Shown: positions 15,777 to 23,593 of the stretch, in pieces
How positions within the stretch are numbered: position 1 is the stretch's first letter
Layout: the number at the start of each line of letters is the position of its first letter
DNA from: a virus
IMG/VR virus record: IMGVR_UViG_3300023174_000629
Coordinates: 1 to 23,913 of that record
Length of the DNA stretch: 23,913 bases
Direction: 5' to 3' (one strand)
Program-made: the position numbers and the translations under genes
Notes under the pieces: model-generated
Told to the model about the DNA's origin: nothing
The model's database searches: none
What the model saw: only the letters and a program-made list of their open reading frames with translations

Positions 15777-16571
15777 TCAAGTTTTAACAATCCATTTGAA
15801 AGGCGGTTCTGACTTCATAGGAAGGAAAAAGTCATTAGGATCGGCAGGAGTCAACTCCTGAAGTGAATTGGGAGCCGTTTGTAGCAATGAAAAGGGTTTG
15901 ATAGATGTCACGGTAAGCAGCCCTTGTCCGCAAGACATTACAGTCACCAATCCGTGTGCAGATAGATTCAATACAGTATTGGCAGGAATCTTGCCATCAT
16001 ATGCAAATACAAGAATACTATCAGAACCACTTATGGTTTTTACTTTGATGCTTTCGTGGCTACCAAAAGATAAAGCAAACAAAGCAGGGTAGTCGTTGGA
16101 ATTGATCAGAGATCCATTGCATTCCAACCATCCAAAAGGTACTTCAGTAGCCCATAAAGGCATCATCGTGCCTACAGGCGCACCCGCGTGTGTATGCGCC
16201 CCCGCGCACGGGCGTGTGAAGATGCCTTTACCCTTGGCAATCCCTTGAACTACAGGCAATACTCCTTCTTCTACCAATGTGCCATCCTTGGCAAGATAGT
16301 AAGTCTTTCCTGCTTCCAAAGTGTCAAGATTGACCACTCCCGACAAGACAACATCCACTTCAGTATTCATGGGTGGATGCAATCTTTCCACTATTCCAAG
16401 AATTGGGTCATTTGGATTACAGGAACCATAAGGTCTTAAAACACCATCGCTCCCGACACAGACCACTATGCCAGAAGCGAAAGGTGCGGTGTATCCAAGA
16501 GAAACGGTGGATCGTATGGAGTCCGACCCACCGTTTCTTGGAAACATTAGATGCGAAGGTATCCCCGCCAT
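15777..16571 (-). CDS. Tail-collar-domain fibre/adhesin protein
   Basis: A 264-residue protein in the position of the T4 short tail fibre/fibritin genes. PVGTMMPLWATEVPFGWLEC followed by NGSLINSNDYPALFAL (132-167) is a clear phage tail-collar domain, normally ending in F-x-LP...FKxIIKT; here that end is FFLPMKSEPPFKWIVKT, the last 17 residues. About 75 residues are inserted between the two halves. The N-terminal 120 residues are beta-rich, with an FASGIVVCVGSDGVLRPYG segment and a GKTYYLAKDGTL segment. GAHTHAG (124-130) contains an H-x-H motif, which binds metal in some T4 fibre tips. The start is the ATG in the TAATG overlap with the glycosyltransferase stop; a reading 44 codons longer would run inside that gene. 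Confidence 0.82.
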   Translation of the reverse strand: MAGIPSHLMFPRNGGSDSIRSTVSLGYTAPFASGIVVCVGSDGVLRPYGSCNPNDPILGIVERLHPPMNTEVDVVLSGVVNLDTLEAGKTYYLAKDGTLVEEGVLPVVQGIAKGKGIFTRPCAGAHTHAGAPVGTMMPLWATEVPFGWLECNGSLINSNDYPALFALSFGSHESIKVKTISGSDSILVFAYDGKIPANTVLNLSAHGLVTVMSCGQGLLTVTSIKPFSLLQTAPNSLQELTPADPNDFFLPMKSEPPFKWIVKT

Positions 16572-17755
16572 TATGCGTTCATCAGTTCCTCGGTAGCAAA
16601 CTTCAGATTTGCTTCCATGCGCTCCTTCTGATCGGGTGGGAATCTTCCACTCTGTAGAAGTGCAATGGATGCCTGACGAGACTCCTTGAAGTGTCCTGCC
16701 CAATAAGCAGCAATTGCAAACTCATCAAGCAACATCCACTCATAGATCGGAGCAGCAATAAAGAGTGCGCCTTCGGGGCAACGGCACTTGAGACCTTGCT
16801 TAGCAAAGGTATATGCCTGATCAAAACGAATGTTCAGGCGGCATAGACGAGCCGCTGCCCACAGGCTTTCTGCACGATAAGGAGCAGACTGATAGGCATT
16901 GAAGTAGACCTTGATGATCTCGTCAATGTTCTTGTTCAGAACTTCCATGATGCGACCTGCCTGATAAAGGGAATAGAAGACTTCTTCGTTCCATCCACCA
17001 AGTTCCGCCCGCTTCATGTATGCAGCAAGAGCCTTCTCCCATTGCTGTGAGTCACGGTAGGACTGTGCAAGGTAGAAGTGATAACGGTTGAAGTCCTTTG
17101 GATCTACTTCACCCTTCAAGGCTTCTTCAAAGCGTTCTGCATCGCGCTCATACTTACCGCTTTGACTTGAACGATTGCCATCCTGAATCGGGGTATTCTT
17201 GAAGCCACGCGCAAAGTCACGGGTTTGAATTTCATCGTGGCAATCAACATATTCATGGAGAATGCCACGATAATAGAACTTCTTCTTGGTGCTTGTCATC
17301 TGCGGACGGTGATACTTGGTGCCACCGTATTCTGCAAAGATGTTGTAGAGATCGGCAGTCAGACTTGCCTTGAACTGTTCGGGATCAAAACCTGGTTCAA
17401 AAACAAGAACCTCATCTGCATCAATCATGTAGGCATAGTCGCCTTCGGTGCTGGCAAGTTCAAGAGCCTCGCTGCGGTTATGACCAAAGTCCTTCCAAGG
17501 ACGCTCATAGAGTTTGCCAGGAATGCCGACATTCTCAAAGAACTTGCGAATCTTGTCCTGTGTGCCATCGGTTGAACCGGTGTCAACAATGACCCAATTG
17601 TCAATGATGGGAAGTACCGAAGCAAGGCAGCGTTCAATGACACGCGCCTCATCCTTGACGATCATGCATAGAGTGATCGTCTTTGTCTTTGATGGATTGT
17701 TTGTGGGTGCAGATACAACTGCGGTGGGTGTGGTCTGTTCAATCGTAGTAACCAT
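16571..17755 (-). CDS. Family 2 glycosyltransferase with helical repeat C-terminus
   Basis: A 394-residue protein. The N-terminal part is a GT-A fold: ITLCMIVKDEARVIERCLAS (27-46), VIVDTGSTDGT (55-65), and the metal/nucleotide-sugar site MIDADEV (110-116). The C-terminal half has TPR-like helical pairs, for example FNRYHFYLAQSYRDSQQWEK and EVFYSLYQAGRIMEVLNKNI. Such GT2-TPR proteins occur in large aquatic phages and bacteria and transfer sugars to unidentified acceptors. The ATG at 17755 is chosen because GGAG is 6 nt before it; the ATG four codons upstream has no such site. It lies between small-virion-protein and collar-protein genes, coupled to the latter (TAATG). The acceptor could be a fibre, capsid or host glycan. 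Confidence 0.85.
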   Translation of the reverse strand: MVTTIEQTTPTAVVSAPTNNPSKTKTITLCMIVKDEARVIERCLASVLPIIDNWVIVDTGSTDGTQDKIRKFFENVGIPGKLYERPWKDFGHNRSEALELASTEGDYAYMIDADEVLVFEPGFDPEQFKASLTADLYNIFAEYGGTKYHRPQMTSTKKKFYYRGILHEYVDCHDEIQTRDFARGFKNTPIQDGNRSSQSGKYERDAERFEEALKGEVDPKDFNRYHFYLAQSYRDSQQWEKALAAYMKRAELGGWNEEVFYSLYQAGRIMEVLNKNIDEIIKVYFNAYQSAPYRAESLWAAARLCRLNIRFDQAYTFAKQGLKCRCPEGALFIAAPIYEWMLLDEFAIAAYWAGHFKESRQASIALLQSGRFPPDQKERMEANLKFATEELMNA

Positions 17756-17761
17756 TATGTT

Positions 17762-17765
17762 CTCC
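17762..17765 (-). promoter_or_regulatory. Ribosome binding site fixing the glycosyltransferase start
   Basis: GGAG on the minus strand, 6 nt from the ATG at 17755. It overlaps an earlier in-frame ATG at 17767 that lacks its own site. Confidence 0.6.
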
Positions 17766-17794
17766 ATATTTAAAGAAACTGTGCTATCAAACTG

Positions 17795-17802
17795 TATTTA
17801 GT
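17795..17802 (-). promoter_or_regulatory. Late promoter motif ACTAAATA for the glycosyltransferase
   Basis: ACTAAATA on the minus strand, 39 nt before the chosen glycosyltransferase ATG, in the gap after the 107-residue gene. Confidence 0.5.
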
Positions 17803-17824
17803 TGTCTTGATTGTGAGTTTGAGC

Positions 17825-17845
17825 AAAACCCGAAGATTCTTCAGG
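17825..17845 (-). terminator. Possible weak terminator after the 107-residue gene
   Basis: On the minus strand CCTGAAG - AAT - CTTCGGG can form a 7-bp stem (17829-17845, with one G-U pair), followed directly by TTTT. The gene's TGA lies inside the stem. It is short and only suggestive. Confidence 0.35.
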
Positions 17846-18164
17846 TAATCTCAAGAACCGATACAAAAGCATGAATGTAACCCGTTGCGCCAGGAGTAGC
17901 CCGTAGAGTATTTCCTGCCTCAAGGACAATTGGAGTATCCAAGGCTTGGAGGGTTGTTGTGACAGGAACCGAGCCATTTGTAATAATAGAATACCCTGTG
18001 CTGCCTTTTACTACCTCAAGAGTAACCGTTGTTCCATTTGCACTATTGACATTGCTAAAATTAACCGAGTTTACAATCGCAGTACCAGATCCCACACCAC
18101 TATAAATGGTGTTTGTGCCTACAGTATTGAGATAGGTTCCTACGCTTTTGTATGTTTCTGGCAT
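17841..18164 (-). CDS. Small beta-rich virion protein
   Basis: A 107-residue protein with no Cys or Trp and few charged residues. It starts METYK-like (MPETYKSVGTYL) and ends with PIVLEAGNTLRATPGATGY, then HAFVSVLEIT. This opening and the LEAGxTLRAT...SVLEI end are a pattern I associate with small phage structural proteins of unproven function. A perfect TATAAATA lies 18 nt upstream, and AAAGGA is the ribosome site, so it should be well expressed late. It sits between the repeat adhesin and glycosyltransferase genes. A role on the virion surface is likely; the exact location is unknown. Confidence 0.65.
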   Translation of the reverse strand: MPETYKSVGTYLNTVGTNTIYSGVGSGTAIVNSVNFSNVNSANGTTVTLEVVKGSTGYSIITNGSVPVTTTLQALDTPIVLEAGNTLRATPGATGYIHAFVSVLEIT

Positions 18165-18182
18165 TGATGAAATCCTTTTGAG

Positions 18183-18190
18183 TATTTATA
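18183..18190 (-). promoter_or_regulatory. Perfect T4-type late promoter TATAAATA
   Basis: TATAAATA on the minus strand, exactly the T4 late-promoter consensus, abutting the stop of the repeat adhesin gene and 18 nt before the 107-residue gene. Confidence 0.72.
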
Positions 18191-18191
18191 T

Positions 18192-19877
18192 TCATCTAAT
18201 TGGTGTGACATTCCAGCCTTTGGCGGTAGCAATACTTCTGTTGCAAAATGGCTCACCCCAATTGCCCGTGATGATGCAAGTTCTTGCTGATGTTAGTTGT
18301 GGTAGATTATCAAATACTTTGTTCAATTCTGATGGTGATAAATTGCAACTGCTCAGTTCCCAGGATCCACCCGAAGACAAAATTGACATTTGAGTTGCTG
18401 CTTGTTTTAAGTTATAGCAACCTGTAAAAGGAGTTCCGACTAATGTTACTGCCCTGAAATCAAACAAAGGAATGGCTTGAAGCGAGGAACAATTGTTAAA
18501 CATAAAATTAACATTAGTTACTTTTGTAGCAATGAACAAAGGAACGGTTTGAAGTGTTTTGCAACCATTAAACATATTGCTAAAATTAGTCCCATTTGCA
18601 GTATTTAACAAAGGAACGGTTTGAAGTGTAGTACAACCATTAAACATACTGCTAAAATCAGTCCCATTTCCAGTATTCAACAAAGGAATGGTTTTAAGTG
18701 AAGTACAACCATTAAACATACCAACAAAACTAGTCCCATTTGCAGTATTCAACAAAGGAATGGTTTGAAGTGAAGGACAACTTAAAAACATACTGCTAAA
18801 ATTAGCCCCAGTTGCCGTATTTAACAAAGGAATGGTTTGAAGTGAAGTACAACTTGCGAACATACTGCCAAAATTAGTCCCATTTGCAGTATTCAACAAA
18901 GGAATGGTTTGAAGTGAAGGACAACTTAAAAACATATTGCTAAAATTAGTCCCACTTGCAGTATTTAACAAAGGAATGGTTTGAAGTGAAGTACAAATGT
19001 TAAACATACTGCTAAAATTAGTCCCATTTGCAGTATTCAACAAAGGAATGGTTTTAAGTGAAACACAATTATAAAACAATAGAGAAAAATTAGTCCCATT
19101 TGCAGTATTCAACAAAGGAATGGTTTGAAGTGAAGTACAATCTCGAAACATACTGTCAAAATTAGTAATATTAGCAGTCCAAGATGTTCCCTTGACAGAC
19201 TTTAAATTTGATGCATTCCGAAATATTTCCCTACCGTTGGTGATTCCGCTATCACCTACCCATTCAAACTGCTGGATTGCTGAAGGGCGGGTTGTCGTAG
19301 CAAGCGTAAATGTATTGATTGTAGATCCTGCAAACCTCATATCCAACCACGGTGAAGCAGTAGCAAAAGTAAAAGTATATCCTGTTTGAGCGTAAACTCC
19401 GTTAAAATTCATGCCGCTAAATGTCGTTCCTGCAACGGTAGGATATGCAGTAATCACGGTTTGGCGGTATCCACTTAAACCAACATCGCCTGTAATAGTT
19501 GTAGATGCAGAGATTCCTTCATACAGGAATTGATATTGTGCAGTTGCTCCTGCGGCATACGATTGAGTGGCACCATTTCCCCAATCAACTGTATATGTGC
19601 AACCTGTTATTGAGAATGCCACAAAATTACTGCTTGCAGAGGGACCAGTAGATCCAGGTTCACCTGCTGTTACTCCTGTAGGATATAGTGCAAGCAATCC
19701 TGCAAACATCTGATCTCCTGCTGTCATGGATGGCAATGGCAACCAGTTTGCAGGACGAATCCATTGAGTTTGATTTGTTCGCAAGTAATTCTTGTTTTCG
19801 GAGATTACACCATAATCATCGGAAAGGTGATTTTGACCAACATAGCCACTATTGGATTTTGAACTGCGAGATTTCAT
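18192..19877 (-). CDS. Repeat adhesin: PKD-like N-terminal part plus DUF285/BspA-type repeats
   Basis: A 561-residue protein. Residues about 35-60 (TQWIRPANWLPLPSMTAGDQ) begin a form seen in phage and bacterial surface proteins. A beta region with CTYTVDWGNGATQSYAAGAT resembles the VDWGDG strand of PKD-like domains. From about residue 239, ten 24-residue units follow, each near NFSSMFNGCTSLQTIPLLNT-ANGT, then a degenerate eleventh; this matches DUF285/BspA-type leucine-rich surface repeats as remembered. The end (LPQLTSARTCIITGNWG) is also LRR-like. The ATG at 19877 overlaps the fibre stop in ATGA, with AGGAG 9 nt before it; a TTG three codons earlier is less likely. Binding of a host surface structure is inferred. 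Confidence 0.78.
   Translation of the reverse strand: MKSRSSKSNSGYVGQNHLSDDYGVISENKNYLRTNQTQWIRPANWLPLPSMTAGDQMFAGLLALYPTGVTAGEPGSTGPSASSNFVAFSITGCTYTVDWGNGATQSYAAGATAQYQFLYEGISASTTITGDVGLSGYRQTVITAYPTVAGTTFSGMNFNGVYAQTGYTFTFATASPWLDMRFAGSTINTFTLATTTRPSAIQQFEWVGDSGITNGREIFRNASNLKSVKGTSWTANITNFDSMFRDCTSLQTIPLLNTANGTNFSLLFYNCVSLKTIPLLNTANGTNFSSMFNICTSLQTIPLLNTASGTNFSNMFLSCPSLQTIPLLNTANGTNFGSMFASCTSLQTIPLLNTATGANFSSMFLSCPSLQTIPLLNTANGTSFVGMFNGCTSLKTIPLLNTGNGTDFSSMFNGCTTLQTVPLLNTANGTNFSNMFNGCKTLQTVPLFIATKVTNVNFMFNNCSSLQAIPLFDFRAVTLVGTPFTGCYNLKQAATQMSILSSGGSWELSSCNLSPSELNKVFDNLPQLTSARTCIITGNWGEPFCNRSIATAKGWNVTPIR
18444..19163 (-). repeat. Ten tandem 72-bp units encoding the DUF285-type repeats
   Basis: Ten in-frame units of exactly 72 bp (24 codons), each with MF, then C, then SL and IPLLNT at fixed spacing. 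The unit core is almost unchanged in DNA for units 1-9 and decays in unit 10 and in a partial unit 11 just beyond, the usual sign of recent expansion from the middle. Confidence 0.85.
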
Positions 19878-22800
19878 AGGAACCAACTCCTAGCATTTGA
19901 AGTCATGTTCACATTGTTTTGAATGATGTTTCCACCTGTTACTGTGAGATTTCCGCCTGAAATATTCAATGAAGTCAGAACACCCAAAGAAGTGATATTG
20001 GGTTGTGCTGCGGTGGACAGAGTTCCTGAGACTGTACCTGCAAAAGTAGCACCATTGGAGACATAGAGGTGATTGGTAGTCAATCCTGCGCTAAATGTAC
20101 CTAGACCCGTATAAACTGCGGTACTTGCAAATGTAGCACCATTAGTTACATAAAGGTGATTAGAGGTAATACCTGCATTGAATGTACCAAGACCGGTATG
20201 GACTGATGTGCTAGCAAAAGTTACACCATTTGAAACATACAGATGATTTGAAGTAATACCACCACTAGCGGTTACTAGTCCTGAAGAACTCAAGGAAGTT
20301 AGAGTTCCAACTGAAGTAATATTAGGTTGTGCTACGGTATTAAGTGTACCGGTGATACCACCAGCCGAACTAATACCACCGGAACCAACATCAAGTCTTG
20401 TCAAAGTTCCAACTGAAGTGATGTTTGGTTGTGCTATGGTACTAAGTGTTGCCGATACAGTACCGGCAAAAGTAGCACCATTAGAGACATGGAGGTGAGT
20501 TGAGGTAATACCGGCATTGAAAGTACCTAGACCCGTATAAACTGCGGTACTTGCAAATGTAGCACCATTAGTTACATAAAGGTGATTGGATGTAATACCT
20601 GCATTAAAAGTACCGAGACCAGTATGGACCGATGTGCTAGCAAAAGTTACACCATTGGAAACATATAAGTGATTGGATGTAATACCACCACTAGCAGTTA
20701 CTAGTCCTGAAGAACTTAAGGAAGTCAAAGTTCCGACTGAAGTGATGTTAGTTTGTGCTGCTGTTGCTAGGGTTCCGGAGATCGTACCGGCAAATGTTGC
20801 TCCGTTAGAAACATATAGATGGTTGGAAGTAATACCACCACTTGCAGTCACTAGTCCTGAAGAACTCAAGGAAGTCAAAGTTCCGACTGAAGTGATATTA
20901 GTTTGTGTTGCTGTTGCTAAGGTTCCTGAAATGGTTCCTGCAAATGTAGCACCATTAGAGACATAGAGATGTGTAGATGTGATGCCTGCGTTGAAAGTAC
21001 CGAGACCAGTATAGACTGATGTGCTGGCAAAAGTTACACCATTGGAGACATAAAGGTGATTTGAAGTGATGCCACCACTTGCAGTCACTAGTCCTGAAGA
21101 ACTCAAGGAAGTCAAAGTTCCGACTGAGGTAATATTGGTCTGTGCTGCTGTTGCTAGGGTTCCGGAGATCGTACCGGCAAATGTTGCTCCGTTAGAAACA
21201 TACAAGTGATTGGTAGTCAATCCTGCACTAAATGTACCTAGTCCTGAAGAACTCAAAGAAGTTAGAGTTCCAACTGAGGTAATATTGGTCTGTGCTGCTG
21301 TTGCTAGGGTTCCTGAAATGGTTCCTGCAAATGTAGCACCATTAGTTACATAGAGATGGTTGGTGGTTAATCCTGCATTGAATGTTCCTAGACCCGTATG
21401 AACTGATGTACTTGCAAAAGTTACACCATTTGAAACATACAAGTGATTGGTAGTCAATCCTGCACTAAATGTACCTAGACCTGAAGAACTCAAGGAAGTC
21501 AAAGTTCCGACTGAAGTGATGTTATTTTGTGCTGCTGTTGCTAGGGTTCCGGAGATCGTACCGGCAAATGTTGCTCCGTTAGAGACATAAAGGTGATTGG
21601 AAGTAATACCACCACTTGCAGTCACTAGTCCTGAAGAACTCAAGGAAGTCAAAGTTCCGACTGAAGTGATATTAGTTTGAGCAGCGGTATTAAGTGTCGC
21701 TGATATGCTTCCAGCAAAGGTAGCACCATTAGAGACATAGAGATGGTTGGAAGTAATACCACCATTGAAAGTACCGAGACCAGTATAGACTGATGTGCTG
21801 GCAAATGTAGCACCATTTGAGACATAAAGGTGATTTGAAGTGATGCCACCACTTGCAGTCACTAGTCCTGAAGAACTCAAAGAAGTTAGAGTTCCAACTG
21901 AGGTAATATTGGTCTGTGCTGCTGTCGCTAGGGTTCCTGAAATCGTACCGGCAAATGTAGCACCATTTGAGACATATAAGTGATTTGAAGTAATACCACC
22001 ACTTGCAGTCACTAGTCCTGAAGAACTCAAGGAAGTCAAAGTTCCGACTGAAGTAATATTAGTTTGAGCAGCAGTCGCTAGGGTTCCTGAAATCGTACCG
22101 GCAAATGTAGCACCATTAGAGACATAGAGATGGTTGGAAGTAATACCACCACTTGCAGTCACTAGTCCTGAAGAACTTAAGGAAGTCAAAGTTCCGACTG
22201 AGGTAATGTTATTTTGTGCTGCTGTTGCTAGGGTTCCGGAGATCGTACCGGCAAAGGTAGCACCATTTGAAACATAGAGATGTGTAGATGTGATGCCTGC
22301 GTTGAAAGTACCTAGACCTGTATGTACTGATGTGCTGGCAAAAGTTACACCATTGGAGACATATAAGTGATTAGAGGTAATACCACCACTTGCAGTCACT
22401 AGTCCTGAAGAACTCAAGGAAGTCAAAGTTCCGACTGAAGTGATATTGGGTTGGGCTGCTGTATTGAGTGTTCCTGATACGGTACCAGCAAAGGTAACAC
22501 CATTTGAAACATATAGATGGTTGGTGGTTAATCCTGCATTGAATGTACCCAGACCAGATGCGGCAAGAGAAGTCAAAGTACCAACTGAGGTAATATTGGT
22601 CTGTGCTGCTGTTGCCAATGTACCCGATATTGTTCCTGCAAATGTGGCACCATTGGAGACATAGAGATGTGTAGAAGTGATACCGGCATTGAATGTTCCA
22701 AGACCCGTATGAACTGATGTACTTGCAAAAGTTACACCATTGGAGACATAAAGATGATTTGTGGTCAATCCTGCGCTAAATGTACCTAGACCCGATGCAG

Positions 22801-23593
22801 TTAGAGAAGTCAAAGTACCAACCGAAGTGATACTATTTTGTGTTGCAGTTGTCAGAGTTCCTGAAATTGTACCGGCAGAGATTGTACCTGCAAATGTCGC
22901 TCCGTTAGAGACATACAGGTGATTTGTGGTCAATCCTGCGTTAAATGTACCTAGACCAGATGCGGTCAAAGAAGTCAAAGTACCAACAGATGTAATGGTA
23001 TTTTGCGTTGCAGTTGCTAAAGTACCAGAAATTGTACCCGCAGAAATTGTTCCTGCAAATGTAGCACCGTTTGAAACATGAAGGTGAGTTGTGGTCAACC
23101 CTGCGTTCATAGTCTGTAGACCCAAGAATGTATTGGATCCCGTGGTTGCTATACTTACAACTGCACCTGTTGTTCCATTCACACTCTTGACATAATTGCT
23201 AGTCAGACCTACTGCACCCGCAGCAGATACAAGGAATTCATTTCCAAACGATGCAACACCTGTAACAGTTGCAGATGCTAGAGGGACTGCAAAAGATACA
23301 GCACCAGTAGAACCATTGAAACTCTTGACATAATTTGCAGTAAGGCTTACTGCACCCGCAGCAGATACAAGGAATTCATTTCCAAACGATGCAACACCGG
23401 TTTGGGATGCAGATGCAAGATATACCGTAGCGGTTCCTGGTGGTCCTTGCGCTCCTGTTGGACCTGTTGGACCTACTAGTCCTTGAATGCCTTGTGGTCC
23501 TTGGACACCTTGCTGTCCCTGTAGGATAGTAGATGCCCCTCCAACCGAAGGAGTACTTACGGTTATGTTTGCAATGTTTGGATTGTTTGGCAT
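19874..23593 (-). CDS. Giant modular tail fibre-like protein
   Basis: A 1239-residue protein very rich in Ser, Thr, Gly, Ala and Asn. Residues 26-53 are collagen-like, with Gly at every third place. Residues about 57-101 and 103-147 are a tandem pair (GVASFGNEFLVSAAGAV in both). From about 164 to 1207 run 24 repeats built on a HLYVSNG core: a long form of about 50 residues, with GTLATAAQ and NITSVGTLTSL, and a short form of 29. The protein ends NISGGNLTVTGGN, then a 15-20 residue tail with no recognisable receptor-binding or chaperone domain. Similar NITSVGTLTSL repeats occur in fibre-like proteins of marine phages as remembered. The start overlaps the previous stop (TAATG). It is probably a long trimeric beta shaft. 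Confidence 0.8.
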   Translation of the reverse strand: MPNNPNIANITVSTPSVGGASTILQGQQGVQGPQGIQGLVGPTGPTGAQGPPGTATVYLASASQTGVASFGNEFLVSAAGAVSLTANYVKSFNGSTGAVSFAVPLASATVTGVASFGNEFLVSAAGAVGLTSNYVKSVNGTTGAVVSIATTGSNTFLGLQTMNAGLTTTHLHVSNGATFAGTISAGTISGTLATATQNTITSVGTLTSLTASGLGTFNAGLTTNHLYVSNGATFAGTISAGTISGTLTTATQNSITSVGTLTSLTASGLGTFSAGLTTNHLYVSNGVTFASTSVHTGLGTFNAGITSTHLYVSNGATFAGTISGTLATAAQTNITSVGTLTSLAASGLGTFNAGLTTNHLYVSNGVTFAGTVSGTLNTAAQPNITSVGTLTSLSSSGLVTASGGITSNHLYVSNGVTFASTSVHTGLGTFNAGITSTHLYVSNGATFAGTISGTLATAAQNNITSVGTLTSLSSSGLVTASGGITSNHLYVSNGATFAGTISGTLATAAQTNITSVGTLTSLSSSGLVTASGGITSNHLYVSNGATFAGTISGTLATAAQTNITSVGTLTSLSSSGLVTASGGITSNHLYVSNGATFASTSVYTGLGTFNGGITSNHLYVSNGATFAGSISATLNTAAQTNITSVGTLTSLSSSGLVTASGGITSNHLYVSNGATFAGTISGTLATAAQNNITSVGTLTSLSSSGLGTFSAGLTTNHLYVSNGVTFASTSVHTGLGTFNAGLTTNHLYVTNGATFAGTISGTLATAAQTNITSVGTLTSLSSSGLGTFSAGLTTNHLYVSNGATFAGTISGTLATAAQTNITSVGTLTSLSSSGLVTASGGITSNHLYVSNGVTFASTSVYTGLGTFNAGITSTHLYVSNGATFAGTISGTLATATQTNITSVGTLTSLSSSGLVTASGGITSNHLYVSNGATFAGTISGTLATAAQTNITSVGTLTSLSSSGLVTASGGITSNHLYVSNGVTFASTSVHTGLGTFNAGITSNHLYVTNGATFASTAVYTGLGTFNAGITSTHLHVSNGATFAGTVSATLSTIAQPNITSVGTLTRLDVGSGGISSAGGITGTLNTVAQPNITSVGTLTSLSSSGLVTASGGITSNHLYVSNGVTFASTSVHTGLGTFNAGITSNHLYVTNGATFASTAVYTGLGTFSAGLTTNHLYVSNGATFAGTVSGTLSTAAQPNITSLGVLTSLNISGGNLTVTGGNIIQNNVNMTSNARSWFL
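19887..19891 (-). promoter_or_regulatory. Ribosome binding site for the repeat adhesin
   Basis: AGGAG on the minus strand inside the fibre gene's last codons, 9 nt before the ATG at 19877 that overlaps the fibre stop. Confidence 0.55.
19970..23100 (-). repeat. 24 fibre-shaft modules, long (~150 bp) and short (87 bp)
   Basis: In reading order the modules are L L S L L S L L L S L L S L L S L L S S L S S L (15 long, 9 short). The short form equals the long one minus 21 residues that include NITSVGTLTSL. The first two long units carry five extra residues (TISAG). Unit 21 carries an added SVGTLTRLDVGSGG-type half unit. Many modules are near-identical in DNA. End coordinates are approximate. Confidence 0.85.
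23153..23425 (-). repeat. Tandem pair of ~46-codon units in the fibre N-terminal part
   Basis: Two copies of a unit containing LASA-x-x-TGVASFGNEFLVS and ending in YVKS-NG-TGAV. The DNA for ACCAGGAATTC-like core blocks is identical over long stretches in both copies. Probably a spacer between the collagen-like stretch and the shaft. Confidence 0.75.
23435..23518 (-). other. Collagen-like Gly-X-Y segment
   Basis: Residues 26-53 of the fibre have Gly at ten successive third positions, with Pro at several X or Y places (GPTGPTGAQGPPG). In phage fibres such segments form trimeric collagen-type helices, which supports a trimeric fibre. Confidence 0.85.

Noticed and set aside
16572-16703. 44-codon N-terminal extension of the collar-protein frame
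   Set aside because: It lies inside the glycosyltransferase gene, and the TAATG junction gives a natural start at 16571.
19970-23100. Regularly spaced near-identical repeats as a CRISPR array or noncoding satellite
   Set aside because: Repeats keep one reading frame over 3 kb, have 87-bp and ~150-bp periods with no unique spacers, and differ mainly at synonymous places.
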